From: Cloacibacterium sp046296655
GTDB lineage: Bacteria; Bacteroidota; Bacteroidia; Flavobacteriales; Weeksellaceae
Length of the DNA stretch: 64,000 nt
Direction of reading: 5' to 3'
Assembly (NCBI GenBank): GCA_046296655.1
Contig: JBKBLE010000008.1
Coordinates: 16,528-80,527, forward strand
Made by a program: the position numbers and the translations under genes. The notes beneath the pieces were generated by a model. That model saw only the letters and a list, made by a program, of their open reading frames with translations, was not told where the DNA came from and did no database searches. Shown here one piece after another: positions 24,331 to 31,657 of the stretch. How positions within the stretch are numbered: the first letter of the stretch is position 1; the number at the start of each line of letters is the position of its first letter.

Positions 24331-25263
24331 ATGAACAGAATTACTCAACTTTTTAATATTAAATATCCCATCATTCAAGGAGGTATGATTTGGCATTCTG
24401 GTTATAAACTCGCTGCTGCGGTTTCTAATGCTGGTGGATTGGGTTTAATTGGCGCAGGAAGCATGTATCCAGATGTTTTAAGAGAGCATATTCAGAAATG
24501 TAAAAACGCTACGGATAAACCTTTTGGCGTAAATGTTCCGATGCTGTATCCTAATATTGAAGAGATTATTCAGATAATTTTAGAAGAAAAAGTACCTGTC
24601 GTTTTTACATCGGCGGGAAATCCGAAAACGTATACTGAAATTCTAAAAAAAGAAGGTAGAAAAGTCGCGCATGTAGTATCTTCTGTGAAATTTGCAAAAA
24701 AATGCCAAGAAGCAGGAGTAGATGCAGTTGTGGCTGAAGGTTTTGAAGCAGGAGGACATAACGGAAGAGAAGAAACTACTACACTTTCTCTGATTCCTAA
24801 TGTTCGTAGAAATATAGAAATCCCACTGATTGCAGCAGGAGGAATTGCTGTAGGAAGCCAAATGAAAGCTGTGATGATTTTGGGAGCAGATGGTGTTCAA
24901 ATCGGTTCTAGATTTGCCGCAACCGTAGAAGCAAGTGCTCATGAAAAATGGAAACAAAAAATTGTAGAAACTCAGGAAGGAGATACGCAATTGACTTTAA
25001 AAGAATTGGCGCCAGTTCGTTTGGTGAAAAATAAATTTTTCTATGAACTGGAAGAAATTTACAAAGAAGGAAAGGATATTGAAGCTTTGCAGGAAAAACT
25101 TGGAAAACGCCGTGCAAAACGTGGAATGTTCGAAGGAGATTTAGAAGAAGGTGAGTTAGAAATTGGGCAGTCTTCTGCTTTAATCGATGAAATTCTAACG
25201 GTAGAACAGGTTTTTCAGAAATTATTGAAAGAATTTGAGGAAGCAGATTATGCGAGATTTTAA
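24331..25263 (+). CDS. NAD(P)H-dependent flavin oxidoreductase, nitronate monooxygenase family
   Basis: A 310-residue TIM-barrel FMN enzyme. The start QLFNIKYPIIQGGMIW, the VSNAGGLGLIGAGSM turn and the phosphate-binding segments AEGFEAGGHNGRE, LIAAGGIA and GADGVQIGSRFAAT are typical. Relatives include nitronate monooxygenase and the enoyl-ACP reductase FabK; without a clear lipid-synthesis context I prefer the general name. The C-terminal ~60 residues are rich in Lys and Glu. It is monocistronic, ended by a strong hairpin at 25272. Confidence 0.85.
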   Translation: MNRITQLFNIKYPIIQGGMIWHSGYKLAAAVSNAGGLGLIGAGSMYPDVLREHIQKCKNATDKPFGVNVPMLYPNIEEIIQIILEEKVPVVFTSAGNPKTYTEILKKEGRKVAHVVSSVKFAKKCQEAGVDAVVAEGFEAGGHNGREETTTLSLIPNVRRNIEIPLIAAGGIAVGSQMKAVMILGADGVQIGSRFAATVEASAHEKWKQKIVETQEGDTQLTLKELAPVRLVKNKFFYELEEIYKEGKDIEALQEKLGKRRAKRGMFEGDLEEGELEIGQSSALIDEILTVEQVFQKLLKEFEEADYARF

Positions 25264-25271
25264 AAATAAAT

Positions 25272-25302
25272 AACCAGCGCTCCCAATTTGGGAGCGCTGG
25301 TT
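25272..25302. terminator. Strong bidirectional terminator
   Basis: AACCAGCGCTCCC pairs perfectly with GGGAGCGCTGGTT around a short AATTT loop, between convergent genes. Confidence 0.8.
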
Positions 25303-25331
25303 GTACAAAAAAATATGAAAACTCTGATTTA

Positions 25332-25625
25332 TTATTTTTTATAATGCTCTAATGCAGCATGTAATTGCATAAAACCACCACCGTTATAGATGTTCTCTAA
25401 GCCGTTTTGAGCTAGAAATTGGCAAGCTTGTCCGCTTCTTCCTCCACTTCTGCAGAAAATGATTTTTGGGCCTTTCATTTCCTTGATTTCGTCTAATCTT
25501 AAAGGAACAGTTGCTAAAGGTATATTTACAGCGCCTTCTATTGCGCCGTCCATCTGTAATTCTTCTGGTTGTCTTACGTCGATTAAGTGATATTCACCTG
25601 AATTTAAAATTTCTTCAAAAGTCAT
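25332..25625 (-). CDS. Rhodanese-like domain protein
   Basis: A 97-residue single-domain rhodanese. The active-site loop CRSGGRSGQA puts the persulfide Cys at residue 58. HLIDVRQPEELQMDGAIEG is the conserved amino-terminal part, and the C-terminal NGLENIYNGGGF completes the fold. It would carry sulfane sulfur in the cytosol; the acceptor is unknown. It is convergent with the flavin oxidoreductase gene and divergent from queG. Confidence 0.9.
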   Translation of the reverse strand: MTFEEILNSGEYHLIDVRQPEELQMDGAIEGAVNIPLATVPLRLDEIKEMKGPKIIFCRSGGRSGQACQFLAQNGLENIYNGGGFMQLHAALEHYKK

Positions 25626-25740
25626 TTTTTATTTTTTTAATTATTATTCATTCATTTTTACAGGGCAAAAATAGAAAAAAACTTAACTTCGCACTGTAAT
25701 TTATGTTACAGACTATAAATCATACCAAAATCATTGAATA

Positions 25741-25895
25741 AAAACGCAAAGTCGATAGAAGAATTTATAAAAATAAAATCTTTTTAAGTCACTAGAAAAT
25801 CATTGATTTTCCAAAATAAAACAAACGAAGTTTGTTAAAACTTTGCGTCTCAAAAACGTAAAAAAAAAATATATATTTGCGCCTTTGCGTTAAAA
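25741..25895. repeat. AACGCAAAG-ended element E4 (divergent interior)
   Basis: Starts AAAACGCAAAG and ends GCCTTTGCGTTAA, with an internal ACTTTGCGT. The interior lacks the ATTCGCTAGCGAAT palindrome, so this is either a decayed member or only shares the ends. Its right end overlaps the likely queG promoter. Confidence 0.5.
25872..25879 (+). promoter_or_regulatory. Likely -7 promoter box of queG
   Basis: TATATTTG, 20 nt before the ATG. The closest upstream TTG is 26 nt away, so the -33 element is uncertain. Confidence 0.5.
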
Positions 25896-25899
25896 ATTA

Positions 25900-26820
25900 A
25901 TGAATTATTCTCAACTGATTAAGCAAAAAGCCGAAAAATTCGGGTTTCAATCTTGTGGAATTTCTAAAGCAGAATTTCTAGAAGAAGAAGCGCCACGTCT
26001 TGAAGCATGGCTTAATAAAGGCTATCACGGCGAAATGAAATACATGGAAAATCATTTCGACAAAAGGTTGAATCCTACTCTTTTGGTAGATGGTGCAAAG
26101 TCTGTCATTTCGCTCTCGTATAATTATTTTCCTAAAGTAAAAATAGATGAAATCAATAATTTTAAAATTTCTAAATATGCTTATGGAGAAGATTACCATG
26201 AAGTGATTAAAGATATTTTAAAAAATATGGTGGATGAACTTCAGGAAGAGATTGGTGAGTTTGGTTTCAGGGTTTTTGTAGATTCTGCACCTGTTTTAGA
26301 AAAAGCTTGGGCTAGAAAATCTGGTTTAGGTTGGGTAGGAAAAAATGCGAATTTGATTACCAAAAAGCATGGTTCTTTCTATTTTTTAGCCGAAATTATT
26401 TGTGATTTAGAGTTAGAGTATGATTTACCGGTTACAGATCATTGCGGGAGTTGTAGAGCGTGTATAGATGCTTGTCCTACTCAAGCCATTGTTTCGGATA
26501 GAATTGTAGATGGCAGCAAGTGTATTTCTTACGCTACGATTGAGTTGAAAAACGAAATTCCAGATTATTTTAACGGAAAAATGGATGATTGGATTTTTGG
26601 TTGCGATGTTTGTCAAGATGTTTGTCCGTGGAACCGATTTTCTGCACCTACTTTGCAGGAAAAATTTGCGCCTAATTTCCAAAAACTAAATTTTAGAAAA
26701 AACGAATGGAAGGAACTTACTCAAGAACTCTTTTCTGAAATTTTTAAAAAATCTGCGGTCAAAAGAACTAAGTTTTCTGGATTGATGCGTAATATTTCCT
26801 TTCTGCCAAAAGAAAATTGA
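25900..26820 (+). CDS. queG: Epoxyqueuosine reductase
   Basis: A 306-residue cobalamin and iron-sulfur enzyme that performs the last step of queuosine synthesis in tRNA. Two [4Fe-4S] sites are visible: CGSCRACIDACPTQAI and CDVCQDVCPWNRF. The substrate domain has YHGEMKYMENHFDKR and the VDSAPVLEKAWARKSGLGW segment typical of QueG. The length fits the short form without the HEAT-repeat extension. It is monocistronic. Confidence 0.94.
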   Translation: MNYSQLIKQKAEKFGFQSCGISKAEFLEEEAPRLEAWLNKGYHGEMKYMENHFDKRLNPTLLVDGAKSVISLSYNYFPKVKIDEINNFKISKYAYGEDYHEVIKDILKNMVDELQEEIGEFGFRVFVDSAPVLEKAWARKSGLGWVGKNANLITKKHGSFYFLAEIICDLELEYDLPVTDHCGSCRACIDACPTQAIVSDRIVDGSKCISYATIELKNEIPDYFNGKMDDWIFGCDVCQDVCPWNRFSAPTLQEKFAPNFQKLNFRKNEWKELTQELFSEIFKKSAVKRTKFSGLMRNISFLPKEN

Positions 26821-27008
26821 TTTTTTGAAGTGAGTGTGTCTCAATCGAAAAATCAATTCTTATAATTTTTCTGACTTTCATAATAAAATTAGCTTTATAT
26901 CTGATTATTATCATAAAATATGATATTGATATATATTAAATTTATAAAGAAACTAAAAGACTCTTAAGGATTATTTAAAGATTACCAATAAATACTGAAT
27001 TATTGCCA

Positions 27009-27042
27009 AAAAAAAGAGAACTCTGTTGAAGAGTTCTCTTTT
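27009..27042 (-). terminator. Terminator after tRNA-Leu
   Basis: AAAGAGAACTC pairs with GAGTTCTCTTT with a TGTTGAA loop, directly after the tRNA 3' end. Confidence 0.75.
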
Positions 27043-27044
27043 TG

Positions 27045-27126
27045 TACCCAGTGCCGGAATCGAACCGGCACATCTTTCGATACTAGAGTTTGAGTCTAGC
27101 GCGTCTACCAATTCCGCCAACTGGGC
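27045..27126 (-). tRNA. tRNA-Leu (anticodon CAA)
   Basis: On the minus strand the acceptor GCCCAGT pairs with ACTGGGT, with a G-U first pair. The D arm reads GGCGGAATTGG, and the anticodon loop CTCAAAC lies between TCTAG-type stems. The variable arm is long, as expected for a class II tRNA, and the T arm is GCCGGTTCGATTCCGGC. Length is 82 nt and CCA is not encoded. It reads the codon UUG. Confidence 0.95.
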
Positions 27127-27195
27127 ATTAAAAATTGGTGGTGCAAATATAGAATATTTTTATTTTAAAAAAGAAAATTTCTATAAAATATTTTC

Positions 27196-27963
27196 TTAAA
27201 ATTCTATTTCTAGTCCATCATAAGCAGGATGAACATTCTCTGGCGTCATCGATTCTATCTCGTCATGGAAGCCAAATCTATTACTGATATGAGTAAGATA
27301 TGTAGTTTTGGGTTGTAGTTTTTCTACCAATTCTAGAATTTCTGGTAATATATAATGAGCAACATGTGGTTCGTCTTTTCTTAAGCAATTAATAATAAGA
27401 ACATCTAGATTTTTCAATTTTTCTTGTTCTTCTTCCGAAATGAAACTGGCATCTGTAATATAAGCAAGGTTTTTGAACTTATAACCTAAAATCGGAAGTT
27501 TATAATGTATCACTTGAATAGGAGTAATCTCTGTGTTCTCTATAATAAATGGTTCATTTTCTATTTCTGTGATTTCAAAACTCGGAGCGCCAGGATATTT
27601 ATCTTCTGTAAAAGCATACGGAAACCTATTTTGAATTTCTTTTCCTACTCTTGGTAAGCAATAAATAGAAATATCTTTTCTTTTTTGGAAAATAATAGGA
27701 CGTAAATCATCAAGTCCAATCACATGGTCATTATGTTCATGTGTAATTAATAAGGCGTCTACATTGCTTTCTTGGTTGGTGAGCATTTGTTGACGAAAAT
27801 CTGGACCACAATCAATGAGAATCTTTTTCCCTTCATCATCCGTAATCATAACAGATGACCTTAGTCTTTTATCTTTAGGATTAGTAGATAAACAAACAGG
27901 ATGAGTAGATCCAATCACGGGAATGCCTTGTGAAGTACCAGTTCCTAGAAATTTCAACTTCAT
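27196..27963 (-). CDS. MBL-fold metallo-hydrolase (PhnP/RNase Z-like)
   Basis: A 255-residue metallo-beta-lactamase fold protein. MKLKFLGTGTSQGIPVIG is the usual start of the PhnP/RNase Z branch. The metal site is THEHNDHVIGLDDL; DASFIS and TYLTHISNRFG supply later ligands. Relatives act as cyclic phosphodiesterases or phosphoryl-group hydrolases. No phosphonate genes are nearby, so the substrate stays open. It is divergent from the next gene, 47 nt apart. Confidence 0.85.
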   Translation of the reverse strand: MKLKFLGTGTSQGIPVIGSTHPVCLSTNPKDKRLRSSVMITDDEGKKILIDCGPDFRQQMLTNQESNVDALLITHEHNDHVIGLDDLRPIIFQKRKDISIYCLPRVGKEIQNRFPYAFTEDKYPGAPSFEITEIENEPFIIENTEITPIQVIHYKLPILGYKFKNLAYITDASFISEEEQEKLKNLDVLIINCLRKDEPHVAHYILPEILELVEKLQPKTTYLTHISNRFGFHDEIESMTPENVHPAYDGLEIEF

Positions 27964-28010
27964 TTTTGGGTTTTTGTGAGATTTTGGTAAATTTACGCAA
28001 AATTTTATTC

Positions 28011-29444
28011 ATGTCTGTAATTAAGCAATATCTTACTCCCAAGCAAAAGGCTTTAGCTATTAATTTAGATCCTAATATATATGGTACTTTTGCAGAAATT
28101 GGTGCGGGACAAGAGACGGTTCGTCATTTCTTTAGAGCGGGAGCTGCTTCTCAAACGATTGCAAAAGCAATGTCTGCTTATGATAAGGATTACAGTGATG
28201 CTATTTATGGTAAAGAAGAAAAAAATAGATATGTAACCCAAAATAGACTAAAAAAAATGCTTCGTCATGAAGTAGGTCTTATCCAAGAGCGTTTATATAA
28301 CGAAGAAAATGCACATCGTAAGTTTTTCTCTTTTGCAAATACAGTAACTACCATTAATTATCAAAAAACCTTTTTAGGTCACGGTTGGGTAGGAATCATG
28401 TTTCAAGCGGAACCTGGTCAAGAGTACAGCGAAATTGTATTGCATGTAAAATTTAAAGAAAATGATGCTACACTTCAGCAAGAAACGCTAGGAAATCTTG
28501 GGGTAAACTTGGTTTATGGAGCATTTCGTCTATATGACAATCCTAGAAGATTAATCAAAAGTTTGTATGATGATATTTCAATTGATAAAATTGAAATAGA
28601 CATGATTGATTTTCAGGGGCCTGCTTTTCCTTATGTGGATAATCGATTGATGAGTCTTCAGTTGATTAAAAATTCTATGACGGAAGCAGTAATCTTCAAT
28701 TCTGAAGGGAAAAACATGCTTCCAGCAGATTTATTGTACAAAAAAAATGTTTTTGCGGTAAGAGGAAGTTTCAGACCAGTAACTTTGGTGAATGTAGATA
28801 TGTTCGTAAACGGTCTTAAAATGTTCCAAAAAGATACTGAGGGAAATCCAGAAGACACCGTTATTCTTTTCGAAATTACTATTTCTAATCTCAAAGCTTC
28901 CGGAAACTTAGACGAAAGAGATTTCTTAGATAGAGTAGATGTTTTAGCGAAATTAGGTTATACCGTGATGATTTCTAATTTCTCAGAATATTATAGATTA
29001 GTAGATTATTTCACTTCTTATAATGTAAGATATACCGGAATAGCGATGGGCGTAAATAATTTATTGATGGTTTTTGATGAAGATTATTACAAACATCTTT
29101 CTGGTGGAATCTTAGAAGCATTCGGTAAGTTCTTCAAAAAAGATATGAGGGTATATCTGTATCCTTATAAAGATCCTAAAACACACGAATTGCTCACATC
29201 AGAAAACTTAAAAGTGAATGACAATCTTAAAGAATTATATAAATATTTTAAACATAACAGAAGAATTGTAGATATTAAGGATTATAATCCAGAGTATTCT
29301 GAAATTTATTCTAGAGAAATTTTGCAGAAAATTTCGAATAGCGAATCAGGCTGGGAAGAACAATTGCCAGATGGAGTAGCAGCAATGATTAAAGAAAGAG
29401 GAATGTTCGGTTACAAAGAAGATATTACATTCGAAGAATATTAA
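28011..29444 (+). CDS. Conserved protein of unknown function, ~478 residues
   Basis: A large soluble protein with no signal peptide. I take the ATG at 28011, before SVIKQYLTPKQKALAINLD; an upstream start would run into the divergent gene's leader. Recognisable blocks are GTFAEIGAGQETVRHFFRAG, AKAMSAYDKDYSDAIYG and HGWVGIMFQAEPGQEYSE, but I cannot link them to a named family. No HxGH nucleotidyltransferase motif and no Walker motif are seen. The GAF gene begins 5 nt after its stop, so the two form an operon. Confidence 0.85.
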   Translation: MSVIKQYLTPKQKALAINLDPNIYGTFAEIGAGQETVRHFFRAGAASQTIAKAMSAYDKDYSDAIYGKEEKNRYVTQNRLKKMLRHEVGLIQERLYNEENAHRKFFSFANTVTTINYQKTFLGHGWVGIMFQAEPGQEYSEIVLHVKFKENDATLQQETLGNLGVNLVYGAFRLYDNPRRLIKSLYDDISIDKIEIDMIDFQGPAFPYVDNRLMSLQLIKNSMTEAVIFNSEGKNMLPADLLYKKNVFAVRGSFRPVTLVNVDMFVNGLKMFQKDTEGNPEDTVILFEITISNLKASGNLDERDFLDRVDVLAKLGYTVMISNFSEYYRLVDYFTSYNVRYTGIAMGVNNLLMVFDEDYYKHLSGGILEAFGKFFKKDMRVYLYPYKDPKTHELLTSENLKVNDNLKELYKYFKHNRRIVDIKDYNPEYSEIYSREILQKISNSESGWEEQLPDGVAAMIKERGMFGYKEDITFEEY

Positions 29445-29449
29445 AAATT

Positions 29450-29896
29450 ATGGAAATTAAAAAAAGACTTTCATCTATTATTGAAAGCCCAAGTCATAAT
29501 ACCACCGAAAAATTAGAAAAAATTTGTCATCTTCTAGACCAGGAGTTTGATTATTTTAATTGGACTGGTTTTTATTTTAGAAACGGCGACAAAGAAGAAT
29601 TGGTTTTAGGACCTTATGTTGGGGCAGCTACAGATCATACTGTAATTCCTTTTGGAAAGGGAATTTGTGGGCAAGTTGCTGTGTCAAACGAAACTTTTGT
29701 AGTGCCAGATGTTTGGGAGCAAGATAATTATTTGGCTTGTTCGCTAGATACCAAGGCAGAAATTGTAGTTCCTATCATTAAAGATGGTGTAAATATTGGT
29801 CAAATAGATATAGATTCTCACAAAAAAGACCCTTTTACAGAAGAAGATAGAAAATTACTAGAATGGTTATGTGCTGAATTGGCAAAGATTTTATAA
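29450..29896 (+). CDS. GAF-domain protein, free methionine-R-sulfoxide reductase-like
   Basis: A 148-residue single GAF domain. The region IPFGKGICGQVAVSNETFVVPDV and NYLACSLDTKAEIVVPI follows fRMsr, the enzyme reducing free methionine-R-sulfoxide. Two of the three redox Cys of that family are present (Cys73 in GKGICG and Cys97 in LAC). The third, about 12 residues before Cys73, is replaced (TDHT). The catalytic Cys equivalent is kept, so activity with a different resolving partner is possible, but a sensor role cannot be excluded. It is in an operon with the preceding gene. Confidence 0.8.
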   Translation: MEIKKRLSSIIESPSHNTTEKLEKICHLLDQEFDYFNWTGFYFRNGDKEELVLGPYVGAATDHTVIPFGKGICGQVAVSNETFVVPDVWEQDNYLACSLDTKAEIVVPIIKDGVNIGQIDIDSHKKDPFTEEDRKLLEWLCAELAKIL

Positions 29897-29914
29897 AATT
29901 CTATAAATAGAAAA

Positions 29915-30490
29915 TTATTCAGAAGCAGGAGTAGTCATATTCCTGTTTCTTAGTTCGCTAACCATGTTTTTGATGACATTTGCGGTGCCTATTTTTATAG
30001 AATTTTCTGCACTTCCCAATAATCTGCCACTTCCTTTGTAAGTATCATAAGAATTTTCTATCACCAGTTCGCCGTCATTATTGTACATTTTCATGCTCAC
30101 GATGACTTGGTTAGAAAAAACATATTTCCCAAGGCCTACTTTAAAATATTTTACCTTCGGAACCAAGGCGATTTCTGCACCGTTATTTAGGCAAGATTCT
30201 TTAATCATATTCACATCTACGCTGTCATATTTAATATTAGCATTATTGATGTGCATGATTTTGTAATTGCCGTAATTTTTCAATTCGTCAGAAACGGCAC
30301 TATAAATAACATTATTGGTAGGTTCTTTTATTTCTTCGAAATTAGGATAAACTTCTGGGTCGAAATAGACAATTCTATCTACGTGTTTTAGCTTAATAGA
30401 ATGGTTAAGCTTCACCAAGGTGCTTCCTAAATTTTTGCAACTTATGATGATAAGGCTTGCCGCTAAACCACAGAATAGAATTTTTTTCAT
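29915..30490 (-). CDS. Lipoprotein of unknown function
   Basis: A 191-residue lipoprotein. I use the internal ATG at 30490, since MKKILFCGLAASLIIISC then gives a signal peptide with lipidated Cys18; a start six codons upstream adds only a short charged lead. The mature part has a beta-rich pattern and resembles LPS-assembly or ABC-type auxiliary lipoproteins in overall layout only. No family recognised. It is convergent with the GAF gene, and the terminator is weak. Confidence 0.75.
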   Translation of the reverse strand: MKKILFCGLAASLIIISCKNLGSTLVKLNHSIKLKHVDRIVYFDPEVYPNFEEIKEPTNNVIYSAVSDELKNYGNYKIMHINNANIKYDSVDVNMIKESCLNNGAEIALVPKVKYFKVGLGKYVFSNQVIVSMKMYNNDGELVIENSYDTYKGSGRLLGSAENSIKIGTANVIKNMVSELRNRNMTTPASE

Positions 30491-30619
30491 ATCAAAAAGA
30501 TGAGGCAAATTTACGCAGAATTTCAGTAAGTTATTTATAAAATTTAAGAATTTGTTAACATTATTACGGGAATGTCTCTAAAATCTGAGAATAAATTTTT
30601 CGGTTTGAAAATAAAGTTG

Positions 30620-30627
30620 TACTTTTG
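30620..30627 (+). promoter_or_regulatory. Likely -7 promoter box of rpsO
   Basis: TACTTTTG followed by a 36-nt leader before the S15 ATG. No well-spaced TTG is present. Confidence 0.45.
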
Positions 30628-30663
30628 CACCTCGTTACATAATAATCATTAAATAATATTGGC

Positions 30664-30933
30664 ATGTACTTAACATCAGAAAAAAAATCAGAAATCTTCG
30701 CTAAATACGGAGGAAACGCTGCAAACACAGGTTCTGCAGAAGGACAAATCGCTTTATTCACGTTCAGAATTAACCATTTGTCTGGTCACTTAAAGAAAAA
30801 CCACAAAGATTATGTTACTGAGAAATCTCTAGTTAAATTAGTAGGTAAAAGAAAAAGATTGTTAGATTATCTTAAGAAAACTGATATTTCTCGTTATAGA
30901 GCAATTATTGCTGAACTAGGAATCAGAAAATAA
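30664..30933 (+). CDS. rpsO: 30S ribosomal protein S15 (uS15)
   Basis: An 89-residue primary 16S rRNA-binding protein. The pattern TGSAEGQIALFTFRINHLSGHL, split here as GSAEGQIALFT and INHLSGHLKKNHKDY, is diagnostic. LVGKRKRLLDYLKKTD completes the three-helix core. It has its own terminator. As in other bacteria, pnp follows nearby, but here a toxin-antitoxin pair separates the two. Confidence 0.97.
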   Translation: MYLTSEKKSEIFAKYGGNAANTGSAEGQIALFTFRINHLSGHLKKNHKDYVTEKSLVKLVGKRKRLLDYLKKTDISRYRAIIAELGIRK

Positions 30934-30955
30934 TCAGATACAAGAAAATTTTAGA

Positions 30956-30983
30956 AGCAACTCAATTTTGAGTTGCTTTTTTA
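30956..30983 (+). terminator. rpsO terminator, first copy
   Basis: GCAACTCAATTTTGAGTTGC and a T run. The same hairpin occurs again at 31534-31561. Confidence 0.8.
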
Positions 30984-31012
30984 TTTATATTTGAATATTA
31001 AATTATAAAAAA

Positions 31013-31240
31013 ATGGACATTCGTTTAGAAAAACTAGAGCTCATGAAATTGCTTTTACAGACAGAAAGTGAATCTGTTTTAAAAAAGGTGAGAGAAGCTT
31101 TCAAAAACGAGGAACAGGGTTATATTTCTCAGGAGCAATATGATATTGTAGCAGAAAGAAGAGCAGAATATTTAAGCGGAGAAGGAAAATACTTTAGTTT
31201 TGATGAGGTAAAAAAAAGAATCCAAGAGAAAACCAAATAA
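31013..31240 (+). CDS. Antitoxin-like protein of a type II pair
   Basis: A 75-residue protein whose last part, LSGEGKYFSFDEVKKRIQEK, is like the toxin-binding tail of addiction-module antitoxins paired with ParE/RelE toxins. The N-terminal half is helical with no clear DNA-binding motif. It is intact and precedes the toxin frame by 4 nt. It may still act as an antitoxin for a toxin encoded elsewhere. Confidence 0.75.
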   Translation: MDIRLEKLELMKLLLQTESESVLKKVREAFKNEEQGYISQEQYDIVAERRAEYLSGEGKYFSFDEVKKRIQEKTK

Positions 31241-31244
31241 TCTC

Positions 31245-31531
31245 ATGAAATATAAATTAATATTCAGAGATAAAGCAGTTTTTGAAATGGAAGATGCTTA
31301 TGAATATTATGAATCTAAATCTAAAGATTTAGGAAAGAAATTTCTCCTTGTTCTGCAAAAATATTTTGATAAAATAGAGCAAAATCCAAAACATTTTTCA
31401 TGTAGATTTAATGAAATAAGAGAAGCATACATCGTAAAATTTCTTTTGTAATCTTATTTGAAATTCATCATGAGGAAATAATTATTTATTCCATTTTTCA
31501 TACCAGTAGAAATCCAGAAGAGAAAATGTAA
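31245..31531 (+). pseudogene. ParE/RelE family toxin, frameshifted
   Basis: The first 68 codons encode a ParE-like start (MKYKLIFRDKAVFEMEDAYEY). The frame stops at 31449-31451 after IVKFLL. Translation continues in the +2 frame from about 31444 with FVILFEIHHEEIIIYSIFH and TSRNPEEKM up to TAA at 31529-31531. This is the conserved end of ParE toxins. One missing base in TTTCTTTTG (for example CCTTTT) would restore a ~95-residue protein. As written the toxin lacks its C-terminal strands and is probably inactive, unless the gap is a sequencing error. Confidence 0.8.
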
Positions 31532-31533
31532 TA

Positions 31534-31561
31534 TGCAACTCAATTTTGAGTTGCTTTTTTG
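31534..31561 (+). terminator. rpsO-type terminator, second copy
   Basis: Exact repeat of GCAACTCAATTTTGAGTTGC plus T run, now after the toxin. The two copies bracket the toxin-antitoxin pair. Confidence 0.8.
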
Positions 31562-31590
31562 TTATAACTTTTTTAAATTCCGTATCTTTG
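31559..31590 (+). promoter_or_regulatory. Promoter of pnp
   Basis: TTG (31559-31561), 21 nt, TATCTTTG (31583-31590). The -33 element overlaps the terminator T run. Confidence 0.65.
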
Positions 31591-31657
31591 CCATCTAAAA
31601 TTTAAAAAGTTTAAATAGTAACGCAATCAATACGGATTGCACAAGACAGTAAATTTT

